Shown here: positions 14,791 through 23,078 of the stretch, piece by piece
Position numbering within the stretch: position 1 is the first letter of the stretch
How the letters are laid out: each line of letters begins with the position of its first letter
Assembly (NCBI GenBank): GCA_964561115.1
Contig: CAZLOE010000019.1
Span: forward strand, 1 to 23,425
From: CAZBSE01 sp964561115
GTDB lineage: Bacteria > Actinomycetota > Humimicrobiia > Humimicrobiales > Humimicrobiaceae
Direction of reading: 5' to 3'
Length of the DNA: 23,425 nt
Notes under the pieces: generated by a model
Databases searched by the model: none
Seen by the model: the letters and a program-made list of their open reading frames with translations, nothing else
Told to the model about the DNA's origin: nothing
Program-made: the position numbers and the translations under genes

Positions 14791-14906
14791 ATTGGACAGG
14801 AGGAGTAATTTTTAGCTAAAGGCTATAAGGGATCAGTGAGTAAAAAATCTTCCCTGGTTTCTAATTCACACAAAAATCGTCTTAGTTTTACTTATAAGTT
14901 GAAAAA
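14791..14906 (+). repeat. Direct repeat, upstream copy of the mnhE 5' end
   Basis: This segment aligns without gaps to 14949-15064 at an offset of 158 bases. It includes the ribosome-binding site and the first codons of mnhE. The first 41 positions have six mismatches; the last 75 (14832-14906) are identical to 14990-15064. Confidence 0.93.
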
Positions 14907-14997
14907 ATCCTTGACATACAAATTTTTGGCGAATACTATAACACTAATATTGGAGAGGAGGACTAATTTTTGGCTGAAGGCTATAAGAAATCAGTGA
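14812..14997 (+). pseudogene. Decayed mnhE copy (relic)
   Basis: Reading from 14812, the frame gives LAKGYKGSVSKKSSLV and continues as in MnhE residues 2-31, then jumps to KFLANTITL, close to the conserved LILANSITL of MnhE (residues about 130-140), and stops at 14995. The TTG start of the intact gene is TTA here, although the ribosome site AGGAGG remains. This looks like a second mnhE whose middle was deleted and whose start was lost. The 5' identity is certain; the LANTITL match is short and could be chance, since the same bases hold a promoter. Confidence 0.6.
14911..14939 (+). promoter_or_regulatory. Near-consensus sigma70 promoter for the Mbx-type operon
   Basis: A perfect TTGACA (14911-14916) and TACTAT (14934-14939) are separated by 17 bases. 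AGGAGG at 14956-14961 and the mnhE start at 14970 follow closely, so the leader would be only about 25 bases. It lies downstream of the terminator at 14772, so it can drive the operon independently of the structured leader. Confidence 0.7.
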
Positions 14998-15064
14998 GTA
15001 AAAAATCTTCCCTGGTTTCTAATTCACACAAAAATCGTCTTAGTTTTACTTATAAGTTGAAAAA
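14949..15064 (+). repeat. Direct repeat, downstream copy (mnhE 5' end)
   Basis: The second copy of the 116-base repeat at 14791-14906. It spans the ribosome site and about 30 codons of the intact mnhE gene, coding its hydrophilic N-terminal extension. Confidence 0.93.
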
Positions 15065-15545
15065 TTTTCTTTATTTATTCCTTTTCCTGATGCTGGTATG
15101 GTTGGCTCTTACCTCTACCGTGAATCTTCAGGAACTTACTGCTGGAATCATTATCAGTCTTATCCTTTCTCTTGTTCTAAGTAAGAATTATCTTGAACTG
15201 GGATTGCCTCCATTAAGCATAAAGAGAATATTTTTTTCCATAGTTTATATCCTTGTGCTTTTGCTGGAAATAGTAAGGGCAAACTTCGATGTTGCATACA
15301 GGGTTATTCATCCTAAGATGCCAATAAAACCAGGGATTGTAACTATAAAAACAGGTTTGAAGCAGGATATAGCAAAACTTATCCTGGCAAATTCAATAAC
15401 CTTAACTCCCGGGACATTTACTTTGGATATATTAGGGGATACTCTTCTCGTTCATTGGATAAATGTTAAAGGAAAGAATATGAAAGAAAGAACAAAACTC
15501 ATTGCAGGGAAATTTGAAAAATATTTGAGGATAATATTTGAATGA
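14970..15545 (+). CDS. mnhE: MnhE/MrpE-like (MbxA-type) membrane subunit
   Basis: A 191-residue MrpE-family subunit. A hydrophilic, Ser/Lys-rich extension (residues 1-32) precedes two or three membrane helices and the conserved cytoplasmic part: FDVAYRVIHPKMPIKPGIV, then LILANSITLTPGTFTLDI, the family signature. The TTG start has AGGAGG eight bases upstream; a GTG at 14994 has none. In Mrp antiporters and Mbh/Mbx complexes this subunit belongs to the sodium-translocation module. The 5' end is duplicated upstream. The extension is encoded in the duplicated segment. Confidence 0.92.
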   Translation: MAEGYKKSVSKKSSLVSNSHKNRLSFTYKLKNFLYLFLFLMLVWLALTSTVNLQELTAGIIISLILSLVLSKNYLELGLPPLSIKRIFFSIVYILVLLLEIVRANFDVAYRVIHPKMPIKPGIVTIKTGLKQDIAKLILANSITLTPGTFTLDILGDTLLVHWINVKGKNMKERTKLIAGKFEKYLRIIFE

Positions 15546-15801
15546 TATGGATGTAATAACGATCTATCTTATTTTTATTGGTGCAGGTATGTTTCTTTGC
15601 CTCTTAAGGACGCTCAGGGGGCCGACTCCTGCCGATAGGGCAGTGGGATTGGATACGTTCTCTACGGTAACTACAGCTTTGTTAGTTCTTTTAGGCTTCA
15701 TCTTTGAAAGAGGTATTTATTTAGATGTTTCTTTAGTTTATGCAGTTTTAAGTTTTATAGGTTCTGTAGCAATAGCGAGGTTTTTGGAAAGGGGGATTTA
15801 A
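15538..15801 (+). CDS. mnhF: MnhF/MrpF-like membrane subunit
   Basis: An 87-residue MrpF-family protein with three predicted membrane helices. RTLRGPTPADRAVGLDTFS is the family signature between helices one and two. The start is TTG 15538, with GAGG seven bases upstream; ATG 15547 is too far from it. It overlaps mnhE by eight bases and ends one base before mnhG, as expected of the E-F-G module. Confidence 0.92.
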   Translation: MNDMDVITIYLIFIGAGMFLCLLRTLRGPTPADRAVGLDTFSTVTTALLVLLGFIFERGIYLDVSLVYAVLSFIGSVAIARFLERGI

Positions 15802-15802
15802 A

Positions 15803-16135
15803 ATGCATATAGCAGGATTGATTTTAATTGGAATTGGCGCACTATTCCTTTTTTTAGGAAGTTTGGGAATATTTAGATTGCCTGATGTTTACAACCGGCT
15901 GCAGGCAGGAACAAAGTGCACCACTTTCGGGTGCTTCTCTACTATTATTGGTGTAGGGATATTGGAACCGTCTTTGTTCTGGAAAGCTTTAATCATTGCT
16001 ATATTTGTTCTTCTAAGTAATCCTATATCCAATCATGCCTTGGGTAGAGCTGCTCGCAGAATTGGTGTTCCTTTGTGTGATAGAAGTGTTGTAGATGAAG
16101 CTAAAAAAATTAAGGATTACAGGAAAACAAAATGA
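15803..16135 (+). CDS. mnhG: MnhG/MrpG-like membrane subunit
   Basis: A 110-residue MrpG-family protein with three predicted helices. GIFRLPDVYNRLQAGTKCTT is the family signature, and SNPISNHALGRAARR the conserved C-terminal part. It completes the E-F-G sodium/proton module. After it, 37 bases lead to the flavoprotein gene with its own ribosome site (GAAGGAG). Confidence 0.93.
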   Translation: MHIAGLILIGIGALFLFLGSLGIFRLPDVYNRLQAGTKCTTFGCFSTIIGVGILEPSLFWKALIIAIFVLLSNPISNHALGRAARRIGVPLCDRSVVDEAKKIKDYRKTK

Positions 16136-16172
16136 TTTTGGTCATTATTATAATATTTGAAGGAGATGTTCT

Positions 16173-17519
16173 ATGAATAAAAAAGTAGGTATAGTAGTCA
16201 TTGGTGCAGGCCCTGCAGGGATCGTAAGTGCTATAACAGCTAAAAGATACTATCCAGATAAAGATGTTTTAGTGATAAAGAATACAGAAACTGGCTGTAT
16301 CCCTTGCGGTATTCCATATATGTTTTATAGTCTAAAGGATCCCCGGGATAATATTTTATCAGTTGATGGTTTGATAAAAAACAATATTGAAGTAATAGTT
16401 GATGAAGCAACTAAGATTGACAGAGAGAAGAAAAGTGTAGAGACAAAAAAAGGAGATAAGTACGATTACGAGAAATTAGTTTTAGCCATGGGCTCTTTAC
16501 CGGTTGTACCGAAAATTCCCGGCATTGATAAAAAAGGTGTGTATCCTATATTTAAAGACATGGATTACCTTATAAAATGCATTGAAGAAGTCAAAAAAGC
16601 AAAAAACGTTATGATAATTGGAGGAGGATTTATCGGAGTAGAGTTCGCCGATGAGATTTCAAATATAGACGGGATCAATGTCTATTTAGTGGAAATTCTT
16701 CCGCATCTATTGGCAAATTCTTTTGATGAGGAATGTTCTCTACATGTTGAAGAAAGCTTTAAGAATAAAGGTGTTGAGCTGTTACTCAACAAAACATGTA
16801 CAGAAATATCAGGTAAAGAGAGAGTTGAGAAAGTTCGATTTGAAGATGGCAAGGAGTTAGAAATAGATGCTGTTATTTTGGGCATAGGGGCAATTCCTAA
16901 TACAAAATTAGCAATTGATGCTGGTTTGGATCTGGGTAGAGGTAAAGGAATCTGGGTAGATGAGTATATGCGTACTTCTGATCCCGATATTTTTGCAGTA
17001 GGGGATTGCGCAGGGAAAAGAGATTTTTATACGCGAAGAGATACTGTGGTCATGCTCGCTTCAACTGCTACTGCTGAAGCAAGAGTGGCAGGCTCGAATC
17101 TTTATCAATTAAAGGTTGTCCGTGAAAATAAAGGTACAATAGCAATTTATTCTACCTATGTGAATGGTCTGGCTTTTGGTTCGGCAGGTCTTACGGAAGT
17201 GAGTGCTAAAAGAGAAGGTTTTGAAATTATTGTAGGAAATGCAGAAAGTGTAGATAAACATCCTAAAAGCTTGCCAGGAGCAAGTAATATTAGAGTAAAA
17301 CTGACTTTTTCCCGACAATCAGGAATACTAATGGGTGGGCAGGCCTGTGGAAGTACTTCAGCTGGTGAGATAATCAATATAATCGGAATGGCTATTCAGC
17401 AGAGGGTTTCTATGACAGAATTAGAAACATTACAGATGGCGACCCATCCATATTTAACCAGTGCTCCTACTATGTATCCAATTGTATTGGCTGCTCAGGA
17501 TGCTATTAGCAAGATTTAA
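16173..17519 (+). CDS. CoA-disulfide reductase/NSR-like FAD pyridine-nucleotide oxidoreductase
   Basis: A 448-residue flavoprotein of the NADH oxidase/CoA-disulfide reductase family. FAD site: VVIGAGPAG (8-16). NAD(P)H site: IIGGGFIGVEFA near 150. A second FAD motif is DIFAVGDCA, and the dimerisation domain follows. The redox Cys is Cys45 in CGIPY; Cys42 makes it GCIPCG, a CxxC not usual in this family. Relatives include archaeal NSR, which uses NAD(P)H and CoA to reduce sulfur. It sits inside the Mbx-type operon between the E-F-G and D-F-G-H parts, so it likely exchanges electrons or sulfur species with that complex. The substrate is not proven. Confidence 0.87.
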   Translation: MNKKVGIVVIGAGPAGIVSAITAKRYYPDKDVLVIKNTETGCIPCGIPYMFYSLKDPRDNILSVDGLIKNNIEVIVDEATKIDREKKSVETKKGDKYDYEKLVLAMGSLPVVPKIPGIDKKGVYPIFKDMDYLIKCIEEVKKAKNVMIIGGGFIGVEFADEISNIDGINVYLVEILPHLLANSFDEECSLHVEESFKNKGVELLLNKTCTEISGKERVEKVRFEDGKELEIDAVILGIGAIPNTKLAIDAGLDLGRGKGIWVDEYMRTSDPDIFAVGDCAGKRDFYTRRDTVVMLASTATAEARVAGSNLYQLKVVRENKGTIAIYSTYVNGLAFGSAGLTEVSAKREGFEIIVGNAESVDKHPKSLPGASNIRVKLTFSRQSGILMGGQACGSTSAGEIINIIGMAIQQRVSMTELETLQMATHPYLTSAPTMYPIVLAAQDAISKI

Positions 17520-17540
17520 AAATATAAGAAGGTAAATGAG

Positions 17541-17777
17541 ATGATTTTTTTTGTCACTCTTGTAGTAGTTATTATGTTAACATGTGCAATTGCTGCATGT
17601 GTCATTAAGGATTTATTAAGTGCCGCAATCGTGGCAGGTGTAGTTAGTTTTTGTTCGGCCATTCTGTTTTATTTCCTGCAGGCCCCTGATGTGGCTATAG
17701 CAGAAGCCTCAATTGGTGCAGCTTTAGTAACCGCTATTTTAATTATTGCAATTAGGAGGACTAAGAGAGAAGAATGA
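17541..17777 (+). CDS. DUF4040 (MbhD-type) membrane subunit
   Basis: A 78-residue protein with three predicted helices. FLQAPDVAIAEASIGAALVTAI is the DUF4040 signature, found in the C-terminal part of MrpA and as separate MbhD/MbxD-type subunits of archaeal complexes. It overlaps the next gene by four bases (ATGA). Confidence 0.9.
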   Translation: MIFFVTLVVVIMLTCAIAACVIKDLLSAAIVAGVVSFCSAILFYFLQAPDVAIAEASIGAALVTAILIIAIRRTKREE

Positions 17778-18463
17778 AGAATATAAGCAATATAATAGGA
17801 TTGATCCTTCTTTTTATAATAGCTTTTGCTGTTGTTTTATCTGTTATATGGATCCCATTTGGTGTTCCCAAAGAAACGGTAGGCGATTACTATATAAATG
17901 AAGGTATAGATGAGACCGGTGCTGCAAATATAGTTACCTCGGTAGTATTGAATTACAGAGGTTATGATACTTTAGGAGAAGTTACTATTCTCCTTATCGC
18001 TGCTGTAGGATTGGGAGCTATTCTTGCCACCATTAAAAGAAAAACTAAAAAGAAGGTTGTTCCTTCCAGTGCTGTTCTTTCCACTGGTTGTAAATTTCTC
18101 TTCCCTTTCATTATGTTATTTGGGAGTTATATATTTTTACATGGGCATCTTACGCCAGGTGGAGGTTTTCAGGGTGGAGCAATAATCGCCTCTGGATACC
18201 TTTTGGTTTATTTAGGTTGTGAAAAAAAGAAGATAAATCGAAACCGTTTCAAGATCGCAGAGTCTCTGGCAGGCCTTACTTTTATAATTATAGGTCTTTT
18301 GGGATTAGTTTTTGGTGGCTATTTTCTTCTTAATTTTTTACCTAAAGGAATACCAAACACCCTTTTAAGTGCTGGTATCATTCCTATAATTTATATCGCT
18401 ATTGGATTTAAGGTTGGTTCAGAATTAACAGGAGTCATTGATAATTTGATAGAGGAAAGCTAA
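17774..18463 (+). CDS. MbhE-MbhF-type fusion (MrpA C-terminus plus MrpB)
   Basis: A 229-residue membrane protein joining two modules. The first (residues about 1-95) has NIVTSVVLNYRGYDTLGEV, the MrpA C-terminal/MbhE signature. The second (about 100-229) has GSYIFLHGHLTPGGGFQGG, the MrpB/MbhF signature. In archaeal mbh operons these are two genes; here one frame carries both. About six helices are predicted. It overlaps DUF4040 by four bases and is followed closely by MnhC. Confidence 0.9.
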   Translation: MKNISNIIGLILLFIIAFAVVLSVIWIPFGVPKETVGDYYINEGIDETGAANIVTSVVLNYRGYDTLGEVTILLIAAVGLGAILATIKRKTKKKVVPSSAVLSTGCKFLFPFIMLFGSYIFLHGHLTPGGGFQGGAIIASGYLLVYLGCEKKKINRNRFKIAESLAGLTFIIIGLLGLVFGGYFLLNFLPKGIPNTLLSAGIIPIIYIAIGFKVGSELTGVIDNLIEES

Positions 18464-18465
18464 TT

Positions 18466-18825
18466 ATGAATTTTTTATCTGACTATATCTATTATATAGG
18501 AGCATTCGGGCTTATACTTATTGCCTTATTTATTATTATAACCAGGCATAATTTAATTAAGAAGATAATAGGTCTGAGCATATTAGCAACAGGAGTCAAT
18601 CTTTTACTTATTACTGTTGGGTTCATAAGGGAAGGAACTGCACCTATTTTTTCAAATCCGAACCTGGACCCGCAAAGTATGGTTGACCCGGTTCCACAAG
18701 CGCTTGTTTTAACAGCAATTGTTATAAGTGTAGCAGTTTTGGCAATGGCGCTTTCTCTGGCAATCCGATTATATCAACATTATAAAACACTAGATATGAG
18801 GAAGATAAAGGAGCAAAAATGGTGA
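18466..18825 (+). CDS. mnhC: MnhC/NuoK-like membrane subunit
   Basis: A 119-residue MrpC/NuoK-family protein with three predicted helices. LIKKIIGLSILATGVNLLLI and the VDPVPQALVLTAIVISVA stretch are the MrpC signature. It overlaps the following gene by seven bases. Confidence 0.92.
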   Translation: MNFLSDYIYYIGAFGLILIALFIIITRHNLIKKIIGLSILATGVNLLLITVGFIREGTAPIFSNPNLDPQSMVDPVPQALVLTAIVISVAVLAMALSLAIRLYQHYKTLDMRKIKEQKW

Positions 18826-20321
18826 ATCCGATATTATTGATTGCTATTCCTCTTGGATTAGCTTTTTCTATCCCTTTGTTCGGATTTGTTTCTAAAAAAA
18901 TTGCCAAATTTATTCCCATCGTTGGTATGCTGTTTAATCTGATTGTTTCTATTATCCTGATATCAAAAGTTTTAAGAGAACCTATAATTGTTAAGTTGGG
19001 AGGATTTCCTCCACCTTTCTGCATAAATTTAGTTGTCGGTCCCATAGGGATACTTTTTTCTTGCTTAATTGCCTTGATAGGTTTTTTAGTCTCCATATAT
19101 GCTACACGTTATATAGGAGCAAAAGATAAGCAAAGGAATAGAGGACAAGAGGAAAGATATCATATGCTTTATCTTTTACTTCTTATCGGGGCAACAGGTG
19201 TTGTATTGACTGGAGATATATTTAACCTTTTCGTCTTCTATGAAATTCTCTGTATTTCTTCTTATGCTCTTGTAGCCTATTTAGGTGATAAACCAGGTGT
19301 TGAATCTGCTTCCAAATATTTGGTTCAAGGTTCTGTTGGTTCTTCTTTTGTTTTGATAGGTATTGCTTTTCTCTACGGACAGTTTGGGACTTTAAATATG
19401 GCAGATATTGCTCAGAATATTGATTCGCCAACTTCTGTACAGCTTATTTTACCTTTAATTTTAATGGTTACTGGCTTTGGGGTAGAAGCAACAATATTTC
19501 CCTTAAATGCGTGGCTTCCTGATGCCCATTCTTCTGCTCCTTCTACCATAAGTGCTATTCTTTCAGGAATAGCTATAGAAATAGGAATTTATGCAATAGC
19601 CAGAGTGGTATTTACTTTATTTGGTGCACAAGATTTCTTTCTTTTTCTTCTACTGTTGGGGCTGTTGACTCTATTGGTGGGAGAATTGTCTGCATTCAGC
19701 CAGAATAATATAAAGAGAATGCTTGCTTACTCAAGTGCAGGTCAGATGGGGCTGATTCTTTTCGCTTTGGGAGTAGGAACCATAGAGGGAATTGCAGGAG
19801 GGCTATTTCAACTTATAACCCATGTATTGTCCAAATCTTTACTCTTCCTTGCCACAGGATATATGATTTACCGCACGGGTTCAATGGAGATAAATTCTTT
19901 ACAGGGAATAGGGAGAAAGATGCCTTTGTCATGTTTAGCTTTCACTATCGGTGCTTTTTCCTTAATAGGTCTTCCACCATTTATTGGTTTTCCTTCTAAA
20001 CTTATGATTGTTTTCTCTGCTCTTCTCAAACAGAATGTTTTGTATACAGTTTTTATAGTGATTGTGCTTATTGGGACAGTAATTGAAGGAGCTTACTTTT
20101 TTAAAGTTATTCAGGCTCTTTATTTTAAAGGGCTACCGGCACAAAAAGGTATTAATGCAAAAATCCAGGAAGCCCCATTAGCAGCATTGATACCAATGGT
20201 TATTCTTATGGCGCTTATTATAGTTATAGGGGTTTATCCAAAAATAATGACTAATATTTTAAACTCTGCTGCTTCAGAATTTTTGGATAGAGTAGCATAT
20301 ATAAAATTAGTATTAAAATAA
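18819..20321 (+). CDS. mnhD: MnhD/MbxH-like antiporter subunit with altered channel residues
   Basis: A 500-residue NuoL/M/N-family subunit with about 14 helices. The conserved helix-5 glutamate (Glu142, in FYEILCISS) is present. In the helix-7 motif the usual GFxxKxxxxPLHxWLPDAH reads GFGVEATIFPLNAWLPDAH, so Lys becomes Glu223 and His becomes Asn230. The helix-8 HxxxK (His335 and Lys339, THVLSKSLLF) and the helix-12 Lys (Lys394, GFPSK) remain. The lysines are part of the ion path in this family. It overlaps MnhC; five bases separate it from the next antiporter gene. Confidence 0.92.
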   Translation: MVNPILLIAIPLGLAFSIPLFGFVSKKIAKFIPIVGMLFNLIVSIILISKVLREPIIVKLGGFPPPFCINLVVGPIGILFSCLIALIGFLVSIYATRYIGAKDKQRNRGQEERYHMLYLLLLIGATGVVLTGDIFNLFVFYEILCISSYALVAYLGDKPGVESASKYLVQGSVGSSFVLIGIAFLYGQFGTLNMADIAQNIDSPTSVQLILPLILMVTGFGVEATIFPLNAWLPDAHSSAPSTISAILSGIAIEIGIYAIARVVFTLFGAQDFFLFLLLLGLLTLLVGELSAFSQNNIKRMLAYSSAGQMGLILFALGVGTIEGIAGGLFQLITHVLSKSLLFLATGYMIYRTGSMEINSLQGIGRKMPLSCLAFTIGAFSLIGLPPFIGFPSKLMIVFSALLKQNVLYTVFIVIVLIGTVIEGAYFFKVIQALYFKGLPAQKGINAKIQEAPLAALIPMVILMALIIVIGVYPKIMTNILNSAASEFLDRVAYIKLVLK

Positions 20322-20325
20322 AAAG

Positions 20326-22182
20326 ATGTATTTACAAATTTTACTTTTAATAGCCTTTATAGGAGCGTTTCTAACCTATCTTTTGGGAAAGATTTCCTCT
20401 AAAGTCAGGGATATTTTTGCTGTTTTTATTTCGTTTGTTCTATTAGGTCTGACTGCATTTCTTTATAGTAATTTCTCTGAGAGCATCTTTTATTTAGGAT
20501 TTTTTAACCTACCTCTTATTTTAAGAATAGATATGCTCTCCTGGCTTTTTGCGATTACCATAGCTGCAATAGGAACATTCTCCATTATTTTTTCTTTAAG
20601 CTATATAAAGGGGAAAGAAAGAACTGATTTCTATTACCTTATGATGCTTCTGGTAAATGCTGGAATGTTGGGAATTGTCTTATCAGGTGATTTAATTTCC
20701 TTCTATATCTTCTGGGAGATTATGTCCTGGAGCGCTTTTCTTCTGATAAGTTATAACCGGGGCCCTGCTTTAGCTGCAGGAATGAAATATATCATTATGT
20801 CTATTATTGGTTCTGTAACAATGCTTATTGGAATTCTGTCCATTTATACCAATTATGGGACTTTGACTATCTCAGAGATTGCTCCTCTTATAGCTTCTGC
20901 TTCTCCTGGATATATTTTATTCATTTTAATCTTTTTCTTTATTACCTTCGGAATTAAAAATGCAGTTTTACCATTTCATACCTGGCTTCCTCCTGCTCAT
21001 TCTGAGGCTCCTTCACCTTTTTCAGCAGTGCTTTCTGGAATATTGGTTAGAATGGGAATGTATGGTTTTCTTGTAATTTTTTATGTGATATTGGGGTTAA
21101 AGCTTTTTCTTAATTTGGGGCATGGTTTATTGAGTTTTAATTATATTCTTGCTTGGATAGGAGTTATAAATATAGTAATCCCTACATTTATTGCAATGCT
21201 CCAGAATGATTCCAAAAGATTGTTAGCCTGGCATGGAGTCGGACAGGGGGGATATATGATCCTGGGGATTGCCTTAGGGACCAATTTAGGAGTGGCTGGT
21301 GGAATATTTCATATTTTTAATCACACTTCATATATAGCCCTTCTATTTTTAGTTGTAGGAGCTGTTGAGTACAGGACTAATGGGATGCGAGATTTAAATT
21401 CACTGGGTGGTTTAATTAAGAAGATGCCTATAACTTTTATTGGTGCTTTGGTAGGTGTTTGTGGGTTGATTGGAGTTCCATTAACAAATGGATTTGTCTC
21501 CAAGTGGTTAATTTATAAAACCTTGATTTTAGAAGGGTCTCCATTTTTAGCCTTTGGTGCATTAATAGGAACCTGGGGAACTATTCTTTCTCTTTATAAA
21601 TTTATACACAATATGTTTCTGGGGCAGCTTCCTGAGAGGTATAAAGATATAAAAAAAGCACCATTCAGCATGCAGCTTCCGATATTAATTCTTTCCTTTG
21701 TTATTCTTTTATTTGGCATCCTCCCAGGTATTCCTTTAAGGATAATTAATGCTATTGGAACTTCTTTTGGTCTGGAGCCCTTAAATGTAAACATCTGGGG
21801 AATTGCCTCAGAGACTGGTGCATTGAATACTGTAAACATATTTTTCGCCATTTTAATAGCGAGTATTATTGTATGGATGCTCTTGCGTATGGGAAAGAAA
21901 TCAATCCCGGTTTCTCAGAAAGACAGCTATGCTGCTGGAGCATATATTCCTAAAGAGAAATACCATTATACAGTTGAGTTTTATAATCCTTTCTATAGAA
22001 TGGCTAAACCTTATCTCAGGGATTTTATAGATGTGTTCTATTCAATAATTGTAAAAGCAGGGAGAAAGTTTAGTGGAATGGTAAGAAAAGTTTACTCTGG
22101 AGACCTTGGCTATTACGTGATATACATTTTACTGTTTTTAGCTATCTTAATTATCATAAAAATGGGATTGGTATTATGGTAA
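20326..22182 (+). CDS. Second antiporter-like subunit (MbxH'-type, NuoL/HyfB family)
   Basis: A 618-residue NuoL-family subunit. Helix-5 Glu131 (FWEIMSW), helix-7 Lys211 and His218 (TFGIKNAVLPFHTWLPPAH) and helix-12 Lys393 (GFVSK) are present. The helix-8 motif, usually HxxxK, is HTSYI, so the Lys is Ile337. The extra C-terminal roughly 120 residues include a soluble loop (YAAGAYIPKEKYHYTVEFYNP) and a last membrane helix. The position directly after MnhD and before the NuoH-like gene matches mbxH'. It overlaps the next gene by seven bases. Confidence 0.9.
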   Translation: MYLQILLLIAFIGAFLTYLLGKISSKVRDIFAVFISFVLLGLTAFLYSNFSESIFYLGFFNLPLILRIDMLSWLFAITIAAIGTFSIIFSLSYIKGKERTDFYYLMMLLVNAGMLGIVLSGDLISFYIFWEIMSWSAFLLISYNRGPALAAGMKYIIMSIIGSVTMLIGILSIYTNYGTLTISEIAPLIASASPGYILFILIFFFITFGIKNAVLPFHTWLPPAHSEAPSPFSAVLSGILVRMGMYGFLVIFYVILGLKLFLNLGHGLLSFNYILAWIGVINIVIPTFIAMLQNDSKRLLAWHGVGQGGYMILGIALGTNLGVAGGIFHIFNHTSYIALLFLVVGAVEYRTNGMRDLNSLGGLIKKMPITFIGALVGVCGLIGVPLTNGFVSKWLIYKTLILEGSPFLAFGALIGTWGTILSLYKFIHNMFLGQLPERYKDIKKAPFSMQLPILILSFVILLFGILPGIPLRIINAIGTSFGLEPLNVNIWGIASETGALNTVNIFFAILIASIIVWMLLRMGKKSIPVSQKDSYAAGAYIPKEKYHYTVEFYNPFYRMAKPYLRDFIDVFYSIIVKAGRKFSGMVRKVYSGDLGYYVIYILLFLAILIIIKMGLVLW

Positions 22183-23078
22183 TAAAAGTACTTGAAATAA
22201 TCGCTGCTGTAATTATTGCTTTAGTGATTGGTATATTTTTTCTGGGCTTATTCAGAAAGATTATGGCAAGAATTCAATGGCGTTATGGTCCTCCAATCAT
22301 TCAACCCCTTTTAGATATATTTAAATTGTTTCATCAAAAAGGATTTTCTCACGGTATTATTTTTAATTTGGGTATCATTCTTTCCCTGGCAGCTTCTATA
22401 GTTTTGATTCTTTTTATTCCAATTGGAGGTCTTAGCTCTTTGGAAACTTCAGGAGGATTATTTGTTATCCTTTACATAATGCTTTTTAAACCCTTAGGGA
22501 TTGCTTTATCCGGTGGTGAAGGTGCAAATCCGAATATAAGTATCGGGATTTCCAGAAGGCTTATCCTGAGCTTAGGATATGAAGTACCTTTGCTCCTTAT
22601 ACTCATCTCAGTGATGACTTATTATAAAACCATCTCTATTGTAGAAATAGTAAATGCTCAAAGTAATTTTCAGTGGTCTTTATTTTCGCCGTTGTTTTTA
22701 TCAGGATTGACTTACTTAATGATTTTACCTGCTATATTAGAAATTAGACCTTTTGACATTGCCAGCGCGCCTCAGGAAATCTCATCTGGTCCGGCAGTAG
22801 AGTATAGCGGGAGATACCTTGCATTGTACCATATTGAGCATGCTTTCAGTCTATTTATTAGTATTGCCATTTTTGTGGATTTATTCTTAGGTGGAGGTGC
22901 AAATCCTTTCTATTTCCTTTTAAAAATGCTGGTTGTTTTTGTTTTGGGAGTTTTTATTCATGCAGTTTTTCCAAGGTTTCGTACAGAACAGGCGATCAGA
23001 TATCTCTGGCGCTGGCCGGTAATTTTAGCAGTGGCAGGATTAATTATAATTTTAATAATAAAGGCAAGATATGGATAG
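22176..23078 (+). CDS. NuoH/MbxM-like membrane anchor subunit
   Basis: A 300-residue NuoH/HycD-family protein with about eight helices. RIQWRYGPPIIQPLLDIFKLF and EIRPFDIASAPQEISSGPAVEYSGRY are the family signatures; the latter forms the acidic E-channel entry and quinone-like cavity in complex I relatives. It links the antiporter module to the peripheral Fe-S arm. It overlaps both neighbours. Confidence 0.93.
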   Translation: MVIKVLEIIAAVIIALVIGIFFLGLFRKIMARIQWRYGPPIIQPLLDIFKLFHQKGFSHGIIFNLGIILSLAASIVLILFIPIGGLSSLETSGGLFVILYIMLFKPLGIALSGGEGANPNISIGISRRLILSLGYEVPLLLILISVMTYYKTISIVEIVNAQSNFQWSLFSPLFLSGLTYLMILPAILEIRPFDIASAPQEISSGPAVEYSGRYLALYHIEHAFSLFISIAIFVDLFLGGGANPFYFLLKMLVVFVLGVFIHAVFPRFRTEQAIRYLWRWPVILAVAGLIIILIIKARYG

